Assembly: GCF_026627505.1 (NCBI RefSeq)
Contig: NZ_JAPNLK010000026.1
Coordinates: 28,196 to 92,195, forward strand
Source of the DNA: Streptomyces sp. H27-H5
GTDB lineage: Bacteria; Actinomycetota; Actinomycetes; Streptomycetales; Streptomycetaceae
Length of the DNA stretch: 64,000 nucleotides
Reading direction: 5' to 3'
Shown: one piece after another, positions 19,758-29,161 of the stretch
Position numbering within the stretch: the first letter of the stretch is position 1
How the letters are laid out: each line of letters begins with the position of its first letter
Made by a program: the position numbers and the translations under genes
Notes under the pieces: generated by a model
Database searches by the model: none
Seen by the model: the letters and a program-made list of their open reading frames with translations, nothing else
What the model was told of the DNA's origin: nothing

Positions 19758-20579
19758 CTGGGCAAGCGACAGCCCGAAGGCCCGCCTCCCGCACCGGTGG
19801 TGCAGCGCATCCGACTGCGCTACACCAAGCGCGGCCGCCTCCGGTTCACCAGCCACCGAGACTTCCAGCGTGCCTTCGAGCGGGCCCTGCGCCGCTCGGA
19901 GGTGCCCATGGCGTACTCGGCCGGCTTCACCCCCCACCCCCGGGTCTCCTACGCGAACGCCGCACCCACCGGCACCGGCAGCGAGGCCGAGTACCTGGAG
20001 ATCGCCCTCGCGGCACCCCGCGACCCCGACAAGCTCCGGATCCTGCTCGACGAATCGATGCCGGTCGGCCTCGACATCGTCGACGCGGTGGAGGCCAGGA
20101 CGTCCGGACTCGCCGAGCGACTGACCGCCTCCGTGTGGGAGCTGCGCCTGGACGGCGTCGAGCCCGCAGACGCCGAACGGGCCGTGGCCGCCTTCCTCGC
20201 GGCCGAGACCGTCGAGGTCCAGCGCCGCACGAAGAACGGCATGCGAACGTTCGACACGCGCGGCGCCGTGGTCAGTCTCGAAGCACATCCGGCCCCGGCT
20301 GATAGGCCTCTGGACCATGCTTGTGCGATACTGCGGCTGGTTGTTCGGCATTTGACACCTGCCGTACGACCCGACGACGTCCTGTCCGGTCTCCGAGCTG
20401 TGGCCGACCTGGCGCCGCCGGTCCCCGCAGCGGTGACCAGGCTGGCGCAGGGGCTCTTCGACGAGGAGTCCGGCACGGTGACCGACCCGCTCGCGCCCGA
20501 CCGCGAGGCTGTCACGGCCGCCCCACCCACGGCCGCCGTAGCCGCCGACGCGAAGGCGCCGGAAGGTCCCGCCGCGTAA
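19758..20579 (+). CDS. TIGR03936 / DUF2344 radical-SAM-linked protein
   Basis: Family that accompanies TIGR03960 radical SAM proteins; function unknown. It contains the family hallmark RLRFTSHRDFQRAFERAL followed by AYSAGFTPHP and YANAAPTGTGSEAEY. The start chosen is CTG at 19758, in frame and 7 bases after AAGGAGAA (19744-19751), giving MGKRQPEGPPPAPVV before the conserved part (273 residues). The first ordinary start is GTG at 19797, with no ribosome site. An Ala/Pro tail follows residue ~250. Start confidence is moderate, family confidence high. Confidence 0.88.
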   Translation: MGKRQPEGPPPAPVVQRIRLRYTKRGRLRFTSHRDFQRAFERALRRSEVPMAYSAGFTPHPRVSYANAAPTGTGSEAEYLEIALAAPRDPDKLRILLDESMPVGLDIVDAVEARTSGLAERLTASVWELRLDGVEPADAERAVAAFLAAETVEVQRRTKNGMRTFDTRGAVVSLEAHPAPADRPLDHACAILRLVVRHLTPAVRPDDVLSGLRAVADLAPPVPAAVTRLAQGLFDEESGTVTDPLAPDREAVTAAPPTAAVAADAKAPEGPAA

Positions 20580-20661
20580 GGAACGCCGTTGTCGCGCCGC
20601 CCTGGCACTCGGTAGCCACCTGGGCCGGGCAGCGCACACAGACCTGAAGACTTCCGCCAGG

Positions 20662-20682
20662 CCGTACGGACAACACGTACGG
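20662..20682 (+). promoter_or_regulatory. inverted repeat in the rne leader
   Basis: A 7-bp perfect stem (20662-20668 with 20676-20682) with a 7-base loop, about 135 bases before the rne start. No U-run follows. It could be a leader hairpin or an operator; RNase E genes are known to regulate themselves through leader structures in other bacteria. Confidence 0.3.
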
Positions 20683-20816
20683 AACCGGCGGCCATGAAAC
20701 TGAGCTCCCGTGTGGCGAACGCGCCCCGGAGGCCGGTTCCGCGCTCATTACGCGGTGCCGTGCCGGACCGGATGTCAGCCGCGGCGCCCGGGAGCGTGAC
20801 GGGAGAACCGCCCGCA

Positions 20817-23800
20817 ATGCTCAACAACGAAACGTCTGAGAACAACCACACCGCCGGCAACGCCGACGGTGGAAGCCCCAGCGACAACCTGCCCCCGCGC
20901 AGGCGTCGCCGCGCCGCCTCCAGGCCCGCGGGCCCGCCCGGCGCCACCCCCGCCGAGGCCGTGTCCGAGACCCCGGCCGCCGCCCCGGCCGCGGCCCCCG
21001 CGCCGCGTGCCCGTCGCCGTGCCACCCGCGCCGTCGCGGCCCCGGCCGCTCCCGCCGCCGAGGCCGCCGCAGCCCCCGCGGCCGAGACCCCGGCTCCGGT
21101 CGTCGAGACCCCGGCCGTTCCCGCCGTCGAGGAGCCCGCGGCCCCCGCGCCGCGTGCCCGTCGCCGTGCCACTCGCGCCGTCACCGCCCCGGAGGCACCC
21201 GCCGCCGAGGTCGCCCTGGAAGAGCCCGCCGCCGTCGAGGACCCGGTCGCCCCCGCGCCGCGTGCCCGTCGTCGCGCCACCCGCGCCGTGACCGCGCCGG
21301 CCGCTCCCGCCGCCGAGGCCGCCCCGGCCCCCGCCGTCGAGCCCCCCGCGCCGGCCGCCGAGACCCCGGCCGTTCCCGCCGTCGAGGAGCCCGCGGCCCC
21401 CGCGCCGCGTGCCCGTCGCCGTGCCACCCGCGCCGTCACCGCGCCGGCTGCTCCCACGGCCGAGGCCGTCGTCGAGACCCCGGTCGAGGCCCCCGCCGCC
21501 GTCGAGACCCCGGCCGCGGTCGCTGCCGAGGAGCCCGCCGCCCCCGCGCCGCGTGCCCGTCGTCGCGCCACCCGCGCCGTGACCGCGCCGGCCGCTCCCG
21601 CCGCCGAAGCCGCCCCGGCCCCCGCCGTCGAGCCCCCCGCGCCGGCCGCCGAGACCCCGGTCGCCTCCAAGGCCACCGTCACCGTCGCCGACGCCGTGGA
21701 CTCCCCGAAGCGCGGCGGCCGCCGCCGCGCCACCCGCTCCGGCGCCGTCACCCCGGCCGCCCCCGCGCAGCCCGCCGCCGAGGCCGAGGCGCCCGCCGCC
21801 CCGGCCCAGTCCCGCGCCGGCCGCCGCGCCGCGCGCCCCGCCGTGGCCGTGTTCCAGGCCCCGGTCTTCGCCGAGCCGATGTTCCAGACCCCGGAGACGG
21901 CCGCCATGGCCGCCGCGGCCGCTGCCGCCGCCGGCCAGGTCGACTACGAAGAGGACGAGGACGACACGGAGGTCGTGGCCGAGGCCGTACAGGCCCCCGC
22001 CGCCCAGCCGGCCGGTCGTCGCCGTCGCCGCGGTCGCGGCGCCGCCGAGCCCGCGGCCCCGGCCGTCGAGTCCGCCCCCGTCTCCCTCGCCGACGTGGAG
22101 CTCCACGAGGCCGAGGAGACCGAGGCCGAGTCCGCCGACCTCGACGAGGACGAGAACGACGGCGAGCGTCCGTCGCGTCGCCGCCGTCGCGGTGGCCGTC
22201 GCCGCCGTCGCGGCGAGTCCGCCGACCTCGACGAGTCCGCCGACGAGGACACCGAGGCCGAGTCCACCGAGCAGGAGAGCGACGAGGAATCCGCCGAGGA
22301 CGACGACGAGTCCGACGAGGGCGCTCTCGGTTCCAGCTCCAGCCGCCGTCGCCGGCGTCGCCGCCGCCGCAGCGGTGACGGCGGTACCGACGCCGACGCC
22401 GCCGAGGACGACGGCGTACGCACCGTCGTCAAGGTCCGCGAGCCGCGCCCCGCGCGCGAGCGCTCCGAGTCCGCCGCCGGTTCCGGTTCCACCTCCTCCG
22501 ACGAGGTCCAGTCCATCAAGGGCTCGACCCGCCTGGAGGCGAAGAAGCAGCGCCGTCGCGAAGGCCGCGAGCAGGGCCGCCGCCGCGTGCCGATCATCAC
22601 CGAGGCCGAGTTCCTGGCCCGTCGTGAGGCCGTCGAGCGCGTGATGGTCGTCCGCCAGGCCGGCGAGCGCACCCAGATCGGCGTCCTCGAGGACGACGTG
22701 CTCGTCGAGCACTACGTCAACAAGGAGGAGGCCACCTCCTACGTCGGCAACGTCTACCTGGGCAAGGTCCAGAACGTGCTGCCGTCGATGGAGGCCGCCT
22801 TCATCGACATCGGCAAGGGCCGCAACGCGGTCCTCTACGCCGGTGAGGTCAACTTCGAGGCGCTCGGCATGGCCCACGGCCCCCGCCGCATCGAGTCCGC
22901 CCTCAAGTCCGGCCAGTCGGTCCTGGTGCAGGTCACCAAGGACCCGATCGGCCACAAGGGCGCCCGCCTGACCAGCCAGGTCTCGCTGCCCGGCCGCTAC
23001 CTCGTCTACGTGCCCGAGGGCTCGATGACCGGTATCAGCCGCAAGCTGCCCGACACCGAGCGCGCGCGCCTCAAGACCATCCTCAAGAAGATCGTCCCCG
23101 AGGACGCGGGCGTCATCGTGCGCACCGCCGCCGAGGGCGCGAGCGAGGACGAGCTGCGCCGTGACGTCGAGCGCCTCCAGGGCCAGTGGGAGGACATCCA
23201 GAAGAAGTCGAAGCAGATCTCGACCTCTTCGCCGAGCCTGCTGTACGGCGAGCCGGACATGACCGTCCGCGTCGTGCGCGACATCTTCAACGAGGACTTC
23301 TCGAAGGTCATCGTCAGCGGTGACACCGCCTGGGAGACCATCCACGGCTACGTGAACCACGTGGCCCCGGACCTGGCCGACCGGCTCTCGCGCTGGACCT
23401 CCGAGGTCGACGTCTTCGCGACGTACCGGATCGACGAGCAGCTCGCCAAGGCGCTCGACCGCAAGGTGTGGCTGCCCTCGGGCGGCTCCCTCGTGATCGA
23501 CAAGACCGAGGCGATGATCGTCATCGACGTCAACACCGGCAAGTTCACCGGTCAGGGCGGCAACCTCGAAGAGACCGTCACCAGGAACAACCTGGAGGCG
23601 GCCGAGGAGATCGTGCGCCAGCTGCGGCTGCGCGACCTGGGCGGCATCGTCGTCATCGACTTCATCGACATGGTCCTGGAGTCCAACCGCGACCTGGTCC
23701 TGCGGCGCATGCTGGAGTGCCTGGGCCGCGACCGCACGAAGCACCAGGTGGCCGAGGTCACCTCGCTGGGCCTCGTCCAGATGACCCGCAAGCGGGTGGG

Positions 23801-24926
23801 CCAGGGCCTCCTGGAGTCCTTCTCCGAGACCTGCGTCCACTGCAACGGCCGCGGTGTCATCGTCCACATGGAGACCCCGACCGTGGTCGGTGGCGGCGGC
23901 AACGGCAAGCGCTCCAAGCGCCGCGGCGGCCGCGCCCAGGACCACGACCACGACGTCGAGTCGATCGAGTCGACCGACACCGGCGACGCCGAGGTCTACG
24001 AGACCGAGGAGGAGCTGGCCGCCGAGGTCTCCGCGCCCCGCGCGCTGCCCGAGCCGGAGTTCGTCCCGGACGAGGAGCTGTACGGCAGCCGGGCCGAGGC
24101 GGAGGCCGCGGCCTCCGGCGTGAGCGGTCGACGCAACCGTCGCCGCGCCACCCGCAAGGCGACCGCCCCGGCGGGCGCCCCGCGCGGCGCGGTGGCCCCG
24201 GAGCGGGCCCCGGCCGTCGTGGCCGAGCCCGAGCCGGTCGTGGAGCCCGTCGCCGAGCCGGTGGCCGTCGTCGAGCCCGAGCCCGTCGCCCCGGTCGAGG
24301 CCGAGGTCGTCGCGGAGCCGGTGGTCGAGGAGGCCCCCAAGGGCCGTACGCGTCGCCGTGCCACCCGCAAGGCCACCGCCCCGGCGGGTGCCCCGGCGGT
24401 CGCCGCCGAGGCGGTCACGGAGCCGGAGCCGGCCGTGGAGGCCGGCGCCGAGCCCGTCGTGGAGCCGGAGCCCGAGCCCGTCGTCGTCGAGACCCCGGCC
24501 GAGCCGGTGGCCGAGCCCGTCGCGGACGCCGCTCCGGCCCGCCCGCGGCGCCGTGCCACCCGCAAGGCCACCGCACCCGCCGGTTCCCCGGCGGGCGCGG
24601 CCGAGGCGGCCGTCCTGGTCGTCGAGGCGGCTCCCGCGGCAGCCGAGTCGGAGCCCGAGGCGGCCCCGGTCGAGGCCGACGCCGAGGCCGAGGCCCCGGT
24701 GAAGAAGAAGGCCGCCCGCAAGGCTCCGGCCAAGAAGGCGACCACCACCGCGGCGAAGAAGGCCCCGGCCAAGAAGGCGGCGGCCACCAAGACCGCCGCG
24801 AAGAAGACCGTCGCCAAGAAGGCCGCCACCACGGCCAAGAAGGCGCCGGCGAAGCGGGCCACGAAGAAGACCGCGGCGGCGGAGCAGCAGACGCTCCCGT
24901 CCGTCTCGGCTCCCACCGAGGCCTGA
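20817..24926 (+). CDS. rne: ribonuclease E/G (RNase ES type)
   Basis: Endoribonuclease that starts mRNA decay and processes rRNA and tRNA. About 1369 residues: an Ala/Pro/Glu-rich N-terminal part with five APAPRARRRATRAV repeats (about 60-280), an acidic stretch broken by Arg clusters (about 380-530), S1 domain (about 640-730), catalytic domain with metal-binding D904 (VIDVNTG) and D948 (VIDFIDM), and zinc-link cysteines C1006 and C1009 (CVHCNGRG). The C-terminus has three RRRATRKATAPAG repeats and a histone-H1-like Lys/Ala tail. The catalytic core in mid-chain is the Streptomyces layout. ATG 20817 is chosen for GGGAG upstream; ATG 20772 and 20694 are alternatives. Confidence 0.95.
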   Translation: MLNNETSENNHTAGNADGGSPSDNLPPRRRRRAASRPAGPPGATPAEAVSETPAAAPAAAPAPRARRRATRAVAAPAAPAAEAAAAPAAETPAPVVETPAVPAVEEPAAPAPRARRRATRAVTAPEAPAAEVALEEPAAVEDPVAPAPRARRRATRAVTAPAAPAAEAAPAPAVEPPAPAAETPAVPAVEEPAAPAPRARRRATRAVTAPAAPTAEAVVETPVEAPAAVETPAAVAAEEPAAPAPRARRRATRAVTAPAAPAAEAAPAPAVEPPAPAAETPVASKATVTVADAVDSPKRGGRRRATRSGAVTPAAPAQPAAEAEAPAAPAQSRAGRRAARPAVAVFQAPVFAEPMFQTPETAAMAAAAAAAAGQVDYEEDEDDTEVVAEAVQAPAAQPAGRRRRRGRGAAEPAAPAVESAPVSLADVELHEAEETEAESADLDEDENDGERPSRRRRRGGRRRRRGESADLDESADEDTEAESTEQESDEESAEDDDESDEGALGSSSSRRRRRRRRRSGDGGTDADAAEDDGVRTVVKVREPRPARERSESAAGSGSTSSDEVQSIKGSTRLEAKKQRRREGREQGRRRVPIITEAEFLARREAVERVMVVRQAGERTQIGVLEDDVLVEHYVNKEEATSYVGNVYLGKVQNVLPSMEAAFIDIGKGRNAVLYAGEVNFEALGMAHGPRRIESALKSGQSVLVQVTKDPIGHKGARLTSQVSLPGRYLVYVPEGSMTGISRKLPDTERARLKTILKKIVPEDAGVIVRTAAEGASEDELRRDVERLQGQWEDIQKKSKQISTSSPSLLYGEPDMTVRVVRDIFNEDFSKVIVSGDTAWETIHGYVNHVAPDLADRLSRWTSEVDVFATYRIDEQLAKALDRKVWLPSGGSLVIDKTEAMIVIDVNTGKFTGQGGNLEETVTRNNLEAAEEIVRQLRLRDLGGIVVIDFIDMVLESNRDLVLRRMLECLGRDRTKHQVAEVTSLGLVQMTRKRVGQGLLESFSETCVHCNGRGVIVHMETPTVVGGGGNGKRSKRRGGRAQDHDHDVESIESTDTGDAEVYETEEELAAEVSAPRALPEPEFVPDEELYGSRAEAEAAASGVSGRRNRRRATRKATAPAGAPRGAVAPERAPAVVAEPEPVVEPVAEPVAVVEPEPVAPVEAEVVAEPVVEEAPKGRTRRRATRKATAPAGAPAVAAEAVTEPEPAVEAGAEPVVEPEPEPVVVETPAEPVAEPVADAAPARPRRRATRKATAPAGSPAGAAEAAVLVVEAAPAAAESEPEAAPVEADAEAEAPVKKKAARKAPAKKATTTAAKKAPAKKAAATKTAAKKTVAKKAATTAKKAPAKRATKKTAAAEQQTLPSVSAPTEA
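20994..21663. repeat. tandem imperfect repeats inside rne (N-terminal part)
   Basis: Five repeats of about 108-147 bases, each opening with codons for APAPRARRRATRAV. Parts of copies 3 and 5 are nearly identical at DNA level. Copy number can be expected to vary between strains. Confidence 0.8.
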
Positions 24927-24951
24927 TCCGCGTCCCACCCGTGGGCCCGGT

Positions 24952-24980
24952 TTGACCCCCTGAGACCAGGCCCGTAACCT
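24952..24980 (+). promoter_or_regulatory. rplU-rpmA promoter
   Basis: TTGACC (24952-24957), a 17-base spacer and TAACCT (24975-24980): a near-ideal vegetative sigma promoter 26 bases after the rne stop. Transcription from about 24987 would give a ~198-base leader before rplU. Confidence 0.75.
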
Positions 24981-24986
24981 AGACCG

Positions 24987-25184
24987 TCGGCATGTCCTAG
25001 ATGATTTTCCGTCTAGTGCGCGTCGCGCTCCTGAGCACCTTCCTCCTCTGTACGTCCCTGTACGCGCCTCGCGCGTGCGCGCCGCCGGGGAGAGGCCGCT
25101 CGTCCAATCCGGATCACCGTGGGCCTCGGCCCGCGTGAGCGGCTGGCTTCAGGAGCATCCGTCCCGAGTGAGAGAGAGATCCGC
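24987..25184 (+). promoter_or_regulatory. long rplU 5' leader, possible r-protein regulatory leader
   Basis: About 198 transcribed bases without a gene. Near its 5' end is a minimal ATG-TCC-TAG frame (24992-25000). Short self-complementary GC stretches occur around 25050-25085 and 25125-25140. Ribosomal protein operons often use such leaders for feedback, but I cannot identify a known leader family here. Confidence 0.35.
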
Positions 25185-25505
25185 GTGTACGCCATCGTGC
25201 GCAGCGGTGGTCGCCAGCACAAGGTTGCTGTTGGTGACATCGTTGAGGTTGACAAGATTTCCACTGCCAAGGTTGGCGACACGGTCGAGCTCTCGACCCT
25301 GCTCGTTGTCGACGGCGACGCCGTGACCAGCGACCCGTGGGTGCTGGCCGGGATCAAGGTCCAGGCCGAGATCGTGGACCACCACAAGGGCGCCAAGATC
25401 GACATCCTGCGCTACAAGAACAAGACCGGCTACCGCCGTCGCCAGGGTCACCGCCAGCAGTACACGGCGATCAAGGTCACCGGTATCCCCACGGCTGCGA
25501 AGTAA
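25185..25505 (+). CDS. rplU: 50S ribosomal protein L21
   Basis: 106 residues, the normal length, starting at GTG 25185 after AGAGAGAG ([18 protein letters not shown]). It binds 23S rRNA in the large subunit. The C-terminal [19 protein letters not shown] basic region is intact, apart from small differences. Co-transcribed with rpmA 13 bases later; obg follows, the usual L21-L27-Obg order. Confidence 0.97.
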   Translation: MYAIVRSGGRQHKVAVGDIVEVDKISTAKVGDTVELSTLLVVDGDAVTSDPWVLAGIKVQAEIVDHHKGAKIDILRYKNKTGYRRRQGHRQQYTAIKVTGIPTAAK

Positions 25506-25518
25506 GAGGGACTGAGAC

Positions 25519-25773
25519 ATGGCACACAAGAAGGGCGCATCGTCCACTCGGAACGGGCGCGATTCCAATGCTCAGCGGCTCGGCGTGAAGCGCTTCGGCG
25601 GTCAGGTCGTTTCCGCCGGCGAGATCCTCGTCCGCCAGCGCGGCACCCACTTCCACCCGGGTTCGGGTGTCGGTCGTGGTGGCGATGACACGCTGTTCGC
25701 GCTGCAGGCCGGTTCGGTCGAGTTCGGCACGCACCGTGGCCGCAAGGTCGTCAACATCGTTCCGGCCGCCTGA
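25519..25773 (+). CDS. rpmA: 50S ribosomal protein L27
   Basis: 84 residues. The flexible N-terminus [16 protein letters not shown] reaches the peptidyl transferase centre; there is no Firmicutes-type cleavable leader. The core [21 protein letters not shown] is standard. Preceded by GAGGGACTGAG. Confidence 0.97.
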   Translation: MAHKKGASSTRNGRDSNAQRLGVKRFGGQVVSAGEILVRQRGTHFHPGSGVGRGGDDTLFALQAGSVEFGTHRGRKVVNIVPAA

Positions 25774-25809
25774 TCCAGCTCCTGCTGCATCACACGCGTT
25801 CGTAACACC

Positions 25810-25866
25810 CCGAGGGCGGATCTCAACTCTTTCCGGCGGAAGCCGGGAAGAGAGGTCCGCCCTCGG
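25810..25866 (+). terminator. hairpin terminator between rpmA and obg
   Basis: A perfect 11-bp outer stem (25810-25820 with 25856-25866) and a second inner stem with one G-T pair form one long hairpin. It ends 77 bases before obg, so obg probably has some transcription of its own or is fed by read-through. Confidence 0.75.
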
Positions 25867-25943
25867 CGCGTTGTCACATAGACACGTTTAATGGGCGGCA
25901 AGGCCTGCCCGGGACATTCCCGTATGTATCTGGAGGAACACCC

Positions 25944-27389
25944 ATGACCACCTTCGTGGACCGCGTCGAGCTGCACGTCGCCGCGGGTAACGGGGGCCAC
26001 GGCTGCGCCTCCGTTCACCGGGAGAAGTTCAAGCCGCTCGGCGGCCCCGACGGCGGAAACGGCGGCCGTGGCGGTGACGTCATCCTGGTGGTGGAGCAGG
26101 CGGTCACCACCCTGCTGGACTACCACCACAGCCCCCACCGCAAGGCCACCAACGGCCAGCCCGGCGCCGGCGACAACCGCTCCGGCAAGGACGGCCAGGA
26201 CCTGATCCTGCCCGTGCCTGACGGCACCGTCGTCCTCGACAAGGAGGGCAACGTCCTCGCCGACCTCGTCGGCCAGGGCACCACGTACGTCGCGGGTGAG
26301 GGCGGCCGCGGCGGCCTCGGCAACGCGGCCCTGTCGTCGGCCCGCCGCAAGGCGCCCGGCTTCGCCCTCCTCGGCGTCCCCGGCACCGCCGGTGACATCG
26401 TCCTGGAGCTCAAGACCGTCGCCGACGTGGCGCTGGTCGGCTTCCCGAGCGCCGGCAAGTCCTCACTGATCTCGGTGCTTTCCGCGGCCAAGCCGAAGAT
26501 CGCGGACTACCCGTTCACCACCCTGGTCCCGAACCTGGGCGTCGTCACGGCCGGCTCGACGGTCTACACGATCGCCGACGTCCCGGGTCTGATCCCCGGC
26601 GCGAGCCAGGGCAAGGGCCTCGGCCTGGAGTTCCTGCGCCACGTCGAGCGCTGCTCGATCCTCGTGCACGTGCTGGACACCGCCACCCTGGAGTCCGACC
26701 GCGACCCGGTGGCCGACCTCGACGTCATCGAGGAAGAGCTCAAGCTCTACGGCGGCGGCCTGGAGAAGCGCCCCCGCCTCGTGGTCCTGAACAAGGTCGA
26801 CATCCCGGACGGCCAGGAACTCGCCGACATGGTCCGCCCGGACCTGGAGGCGCGCGGCTACAAGGTCTTCGAGGTCTCCGCGGTGTCCCGTACGGGGCTC
26901 AAGGAGCTCTCGTACTTCCTCGCCGAGGTCATCGCCAAGGCCCGTGCCCGCAAGCCGAAGGAGGAGGCGACCCGCGTCGTCATCCGTCCGAAGGCCGTCG
27001 ACGACTCCGGCTTCACCGTCACCTACGACGAGGTCGAGGACGTCTACCAGGTGCGCGGCGAGAAGCCCGAGCGCTGGGTCCGCCAGACCGACTTCAACAA
27101 CGACGAGGCCGTGGGCTACCTCGCCGACCGCCTCGCCCGCCTCGGCGTCGAGGAGGCGCTGAAGAAGGCCGGCGCCCGCGCCGGTGACGGCGTCGCCATC
27201 GGCTCCGACGAGAACTCCGTCGTCTTCGACTGGGAGCCGACCGTGATGGCCGGCGCCGAGATGCTGGGCCGCCGAGGCGAGGACCACCGCCTGGACGCAC
27301 CGCGCCCGGCCACCACGCGCCGCAAGGACAAGGAAGCCCAGCGCGGCGACTCCGCCCAGCAGGAGTACGACGAGTTCCGCCCCTTCTAG
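25944..27389 (+). CDS. obg: Obg family GTPase
   Basis: Ribosome-assembly and stress GTPase; in Streptomyces its amount and GTP state influence the onset of aerial growth (established). 481 residues: Gly-rich Obg fold (about 1-158), G domain with G1 GFPSAGKS (166-173), the switch motif DYPFTT, DVPGLI and NKVD, then the OCT domain (about 345-425) and a charged tail. The ATG has TGGAGGAA upstream. Confidence 0.97.
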   Translation: MTTFVDRVELHVAAGNGGHGCASVHREKFKPLGGPDGGNGGRGGDVILVVEQAVTTLLDYHHSPHRKATNGQPGAGDNRSGKDGQDLILPVPDGTVVLDKEGNVLADLVGQGTTYVAGEGGRGGLGNAALSSARRKAPGFALLGVPGTAGDIVLELKTVADVALVGFPSAGKSSLISVLSAAKPKIADYPFTTLVPNLGVVTAGSTVYTIADVPGLIPGASQGKGLGLEFLRHVERCSILVHVLDTATLESDRDPVADLDVIEEELKLYGGGLEKRPRLVVLNKVDIPDGQELADMVRPDLEARGYKVFEVSAVSRTGLKELSYFLAEVIAKARARKPKEEATRVVIRPKAVDDSGFTVTYDEVEDVYQVRGEKPERWVRQTDFNNDEAVGYLADRLARLGVEEALKKAGARAGDGVAIGSDENSVVFDWEPTVMAGAEMLGRRGEDHRLDAPRPATTRRKDKEAQRGDSAQQEYDEFRPF

Positions 27390-27469
27390 GACATGTCCGG
27401 ATCCTGACGGCGGTCCGCCGCCGTCAAGGGTCCGACGGGGGTCTTGAGGCGACCTTTACCCGGGTCGCC

Positions 27470-27482
27470 TAGGATCCAGCGG
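27470..27482 (+). promoter_or_regulatory. leaderless promoter -10 for the glycosyltransferase at 27483
   Basis: TAGGAT (27470-27475) is 7 bases before the GTG. TTGAGG at 27444-27449 could be a -35, but the 20-base spacer is long. Confidence 0.45.
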
Positions 27483-29102
27483 GTGACCAGCATCAATCCC
27501 GCCACCGTCTCCGTCGTGGTGATCGCGTACAACGACGCCGGGCTCGTGGGCGAGGCCGTCTCCTCGGCACTCGACCAGGGCCCGGTGGTCGACGAGGTCA
27601 TCGCGGTCAACGACGCCTCGTCCGACGACACCGGGCGGGTCCTGGACGAGCTGGCCGCGTGCCACCCCCGCCTGAAGGTCCTGCACCGCACGGAGAACAG
27701 CGGCGGCTGCGGGACCCCGCGCAACGACGGGATCGCGGCCGCGACCGCCCCGTACGTCCTCTTCCTCGACAGCGACGACGTCCTGCCGCCCGGCGCGGCG
27801 GACGCCCTCGTGCGAGCCGCCGAACGGCACCGCGCACCGGTGACGGTCGGCGCGTGCGTACGGCGCGAGCTGCCGCAGCGTCAGGACGTGCCCTGGGTAC
27901 CGGGGCTGTACACCGCGGGCGACGTCATCGAGCGGCCCGCCGACCGGCCCGAACTGGTCCGCGACACCCTCTGCGTCAACAAGCTGTACGCGCGCGCCTT
28001 CCTCGACGAGCACGACCTCCGCTTCCCGGACGGCCGCTTCGTCTACGAGGACTTCGTCTTCACCGCCCGCGTCCTGGCCGCCGCGCCCCGCGTCGCCGTG
28101 ATCGACGACCTCGTCTACGTCTGGCACGTGCGCCGGTCCGCCGCCCAGGTGTCGATCTCCCTCGACCGCAAGGACGTCGCCAACTGGCTGTCCAGGATCG
28201 AGGCGCACCGCACCGCGGCCCGGATCCTCACCGCCTCGTCCCCGGAACTGGGCCACGCCTGCCAGGTCAAGTTCCTGGAGTACGACCTGCGCATGTACCT
28301 GCGCGAACTCGGCGACGACCCCGACTACCAGGCCGCCTGGTGGACCGCGACGCGCGAGTACCTCGACGGGTTCACGGACGCCGACGTCGAGGCCGCCGGG
28401 CCGCACGCGCGCTGGATCGTACGACTGTTGCGGGCCACCCCGAAGCCGCCCGCCGACGTGGAGCGGCTGACCCGCTTCGCCGCCGAGCCCCCGCGCCTGC
28501 TGCCGCCGTACGCGAGCACCCCGGACGGGCTGCCCGTGTGGAGCGAGGAGCTTCCGGTGGAGCTGGACGGGCTGGCGACGGTGCCGACCGGGGAACTCCC
28601 CGTCACCGTCGACGTCCGCCTGAGTGGAACCGCGGGCCTGCGGATCCGCGTCCACGACATGTACGGACGGCTCGCCGCCGCCGGGCCGCGCACCGCGTGG
28701 TTGGGCTTCCAGGCGCGCTCCGGCGGGGAACCGGTCCTCGGCGAACCCGTGGAGCTGACCCCCGCGACCGACGGGGACGGCTGGACCGCCGAGCTGCCGT
28801 TCCGGCTCACCGCGCTCGCGGAGGCCGGACGACGACGCGGCGGACGCGGCATGCAGGCGTGGGGTGTGCAGATCGGAGTGCGGTGTGAGGACGGGAGCTC
28901 CCTCGTGATCCCGCCGCGCCCCCTCGACGACCTGCTGCGACGTCGGGCGCTGCCCAGCAGCCGGTACGGTGTTCTGCTGGCGCAGCCGTACCGCACGGCC
29001 GCGGGTTCACTGGGCGTGCGGCTCGCACCGGGCGCGGCCGGGGCCATGAGCCTCGTACGCAACCGCCTCGGCAGGGTCAGGGCAAGCCTTCGGTCGGGCT
29101 GA
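27483..29102 (+). CDS. family 2 glycosyltransferase
   Basis: 539 residues. The GT-A nucleotide-sugar domain fills about residues 5-240: TVSVVVIAYNDAG, VNDASSDDT, the acceptor-side GGCGTPRNDG and the metal-binding LDSDD. A beta-rich C-terminal half (about 370-520) resembles the sugar- or wall-binding tails of the other glycosyltransferases in this block. No membrane segment, so cytoplasmic or peripheral. First gene of the wall-glycopolymer block; galE follows after 59 bases on the same strand. The start GTG is set by the -10 box 7 bases upstream. Probably adds a sugar to a wall polymer; acceptor and donor unknown. Confidence 0.88.
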   Translation: MTSINPATVSVVVIAYNDAGLVGEAVSSALDQGPVVDEVIAVNDASSDDTGRVLDELAACHPRLKVLHRTENSGGCGTPRNDGIAAATAPYVLFLDSDDVLPPGAADALVRAAERHRAPVTVGACVRRELPQRQDVPWVPGLYTAGDVIERPADRPELVRDTLCVNKLYARAFLDEHDLRFPDGRFVYEDFVFTARVLAAAPRVAVIDDLVYVWHVRRSAAQVSISLDRKDVANWLSRIEAHRTAARILTASSPELGHACQVKFLEYDLRMYLRELGDDPDYQAAWWTATREYLDGFTDADVEAAGPHARWIVRLLRATPKPPADVERLTRFAAEPPRLLPPYASTPDGLPVWSEELPVELDGLATVPTGELPVTVDVRLSGTAGLRIRVHDMYGRLAAAGPRTAWLGFQARSGGEPVLGEPVELTPATDGDGWTAELPFRLTALAEAGRRRGGRGMQAWGVQIGVRCEDGSSLVIPPRPLDDLLRRRALPSSRYGVLLAQPYRTAAGSLGVRLAPGAAGAMSLVRNRLGRVRASLRSG

Positions 29103-29161
29103 CAGCAGGACACCGGTCGCAGACGGCCGGCGGAATCGGACAGGACTCGGGAGAACACGGC

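Noticed and set aside
20994..21663. Regular DNA repeats that could suggest a CRISPR array
   Set aside because: Units are over 100 bases, imperfect, in frame and protein-coding; no spacer-repeat structure and no cas genes nearby.
20775..24938. A 1387-codon minus-strand frame opposite rne
   Set aside because: Extremely Gly/Leu/Asp-biased mirror of the Ala/Pro/Glu-rich RNase E tails; no domain or ribosome site.
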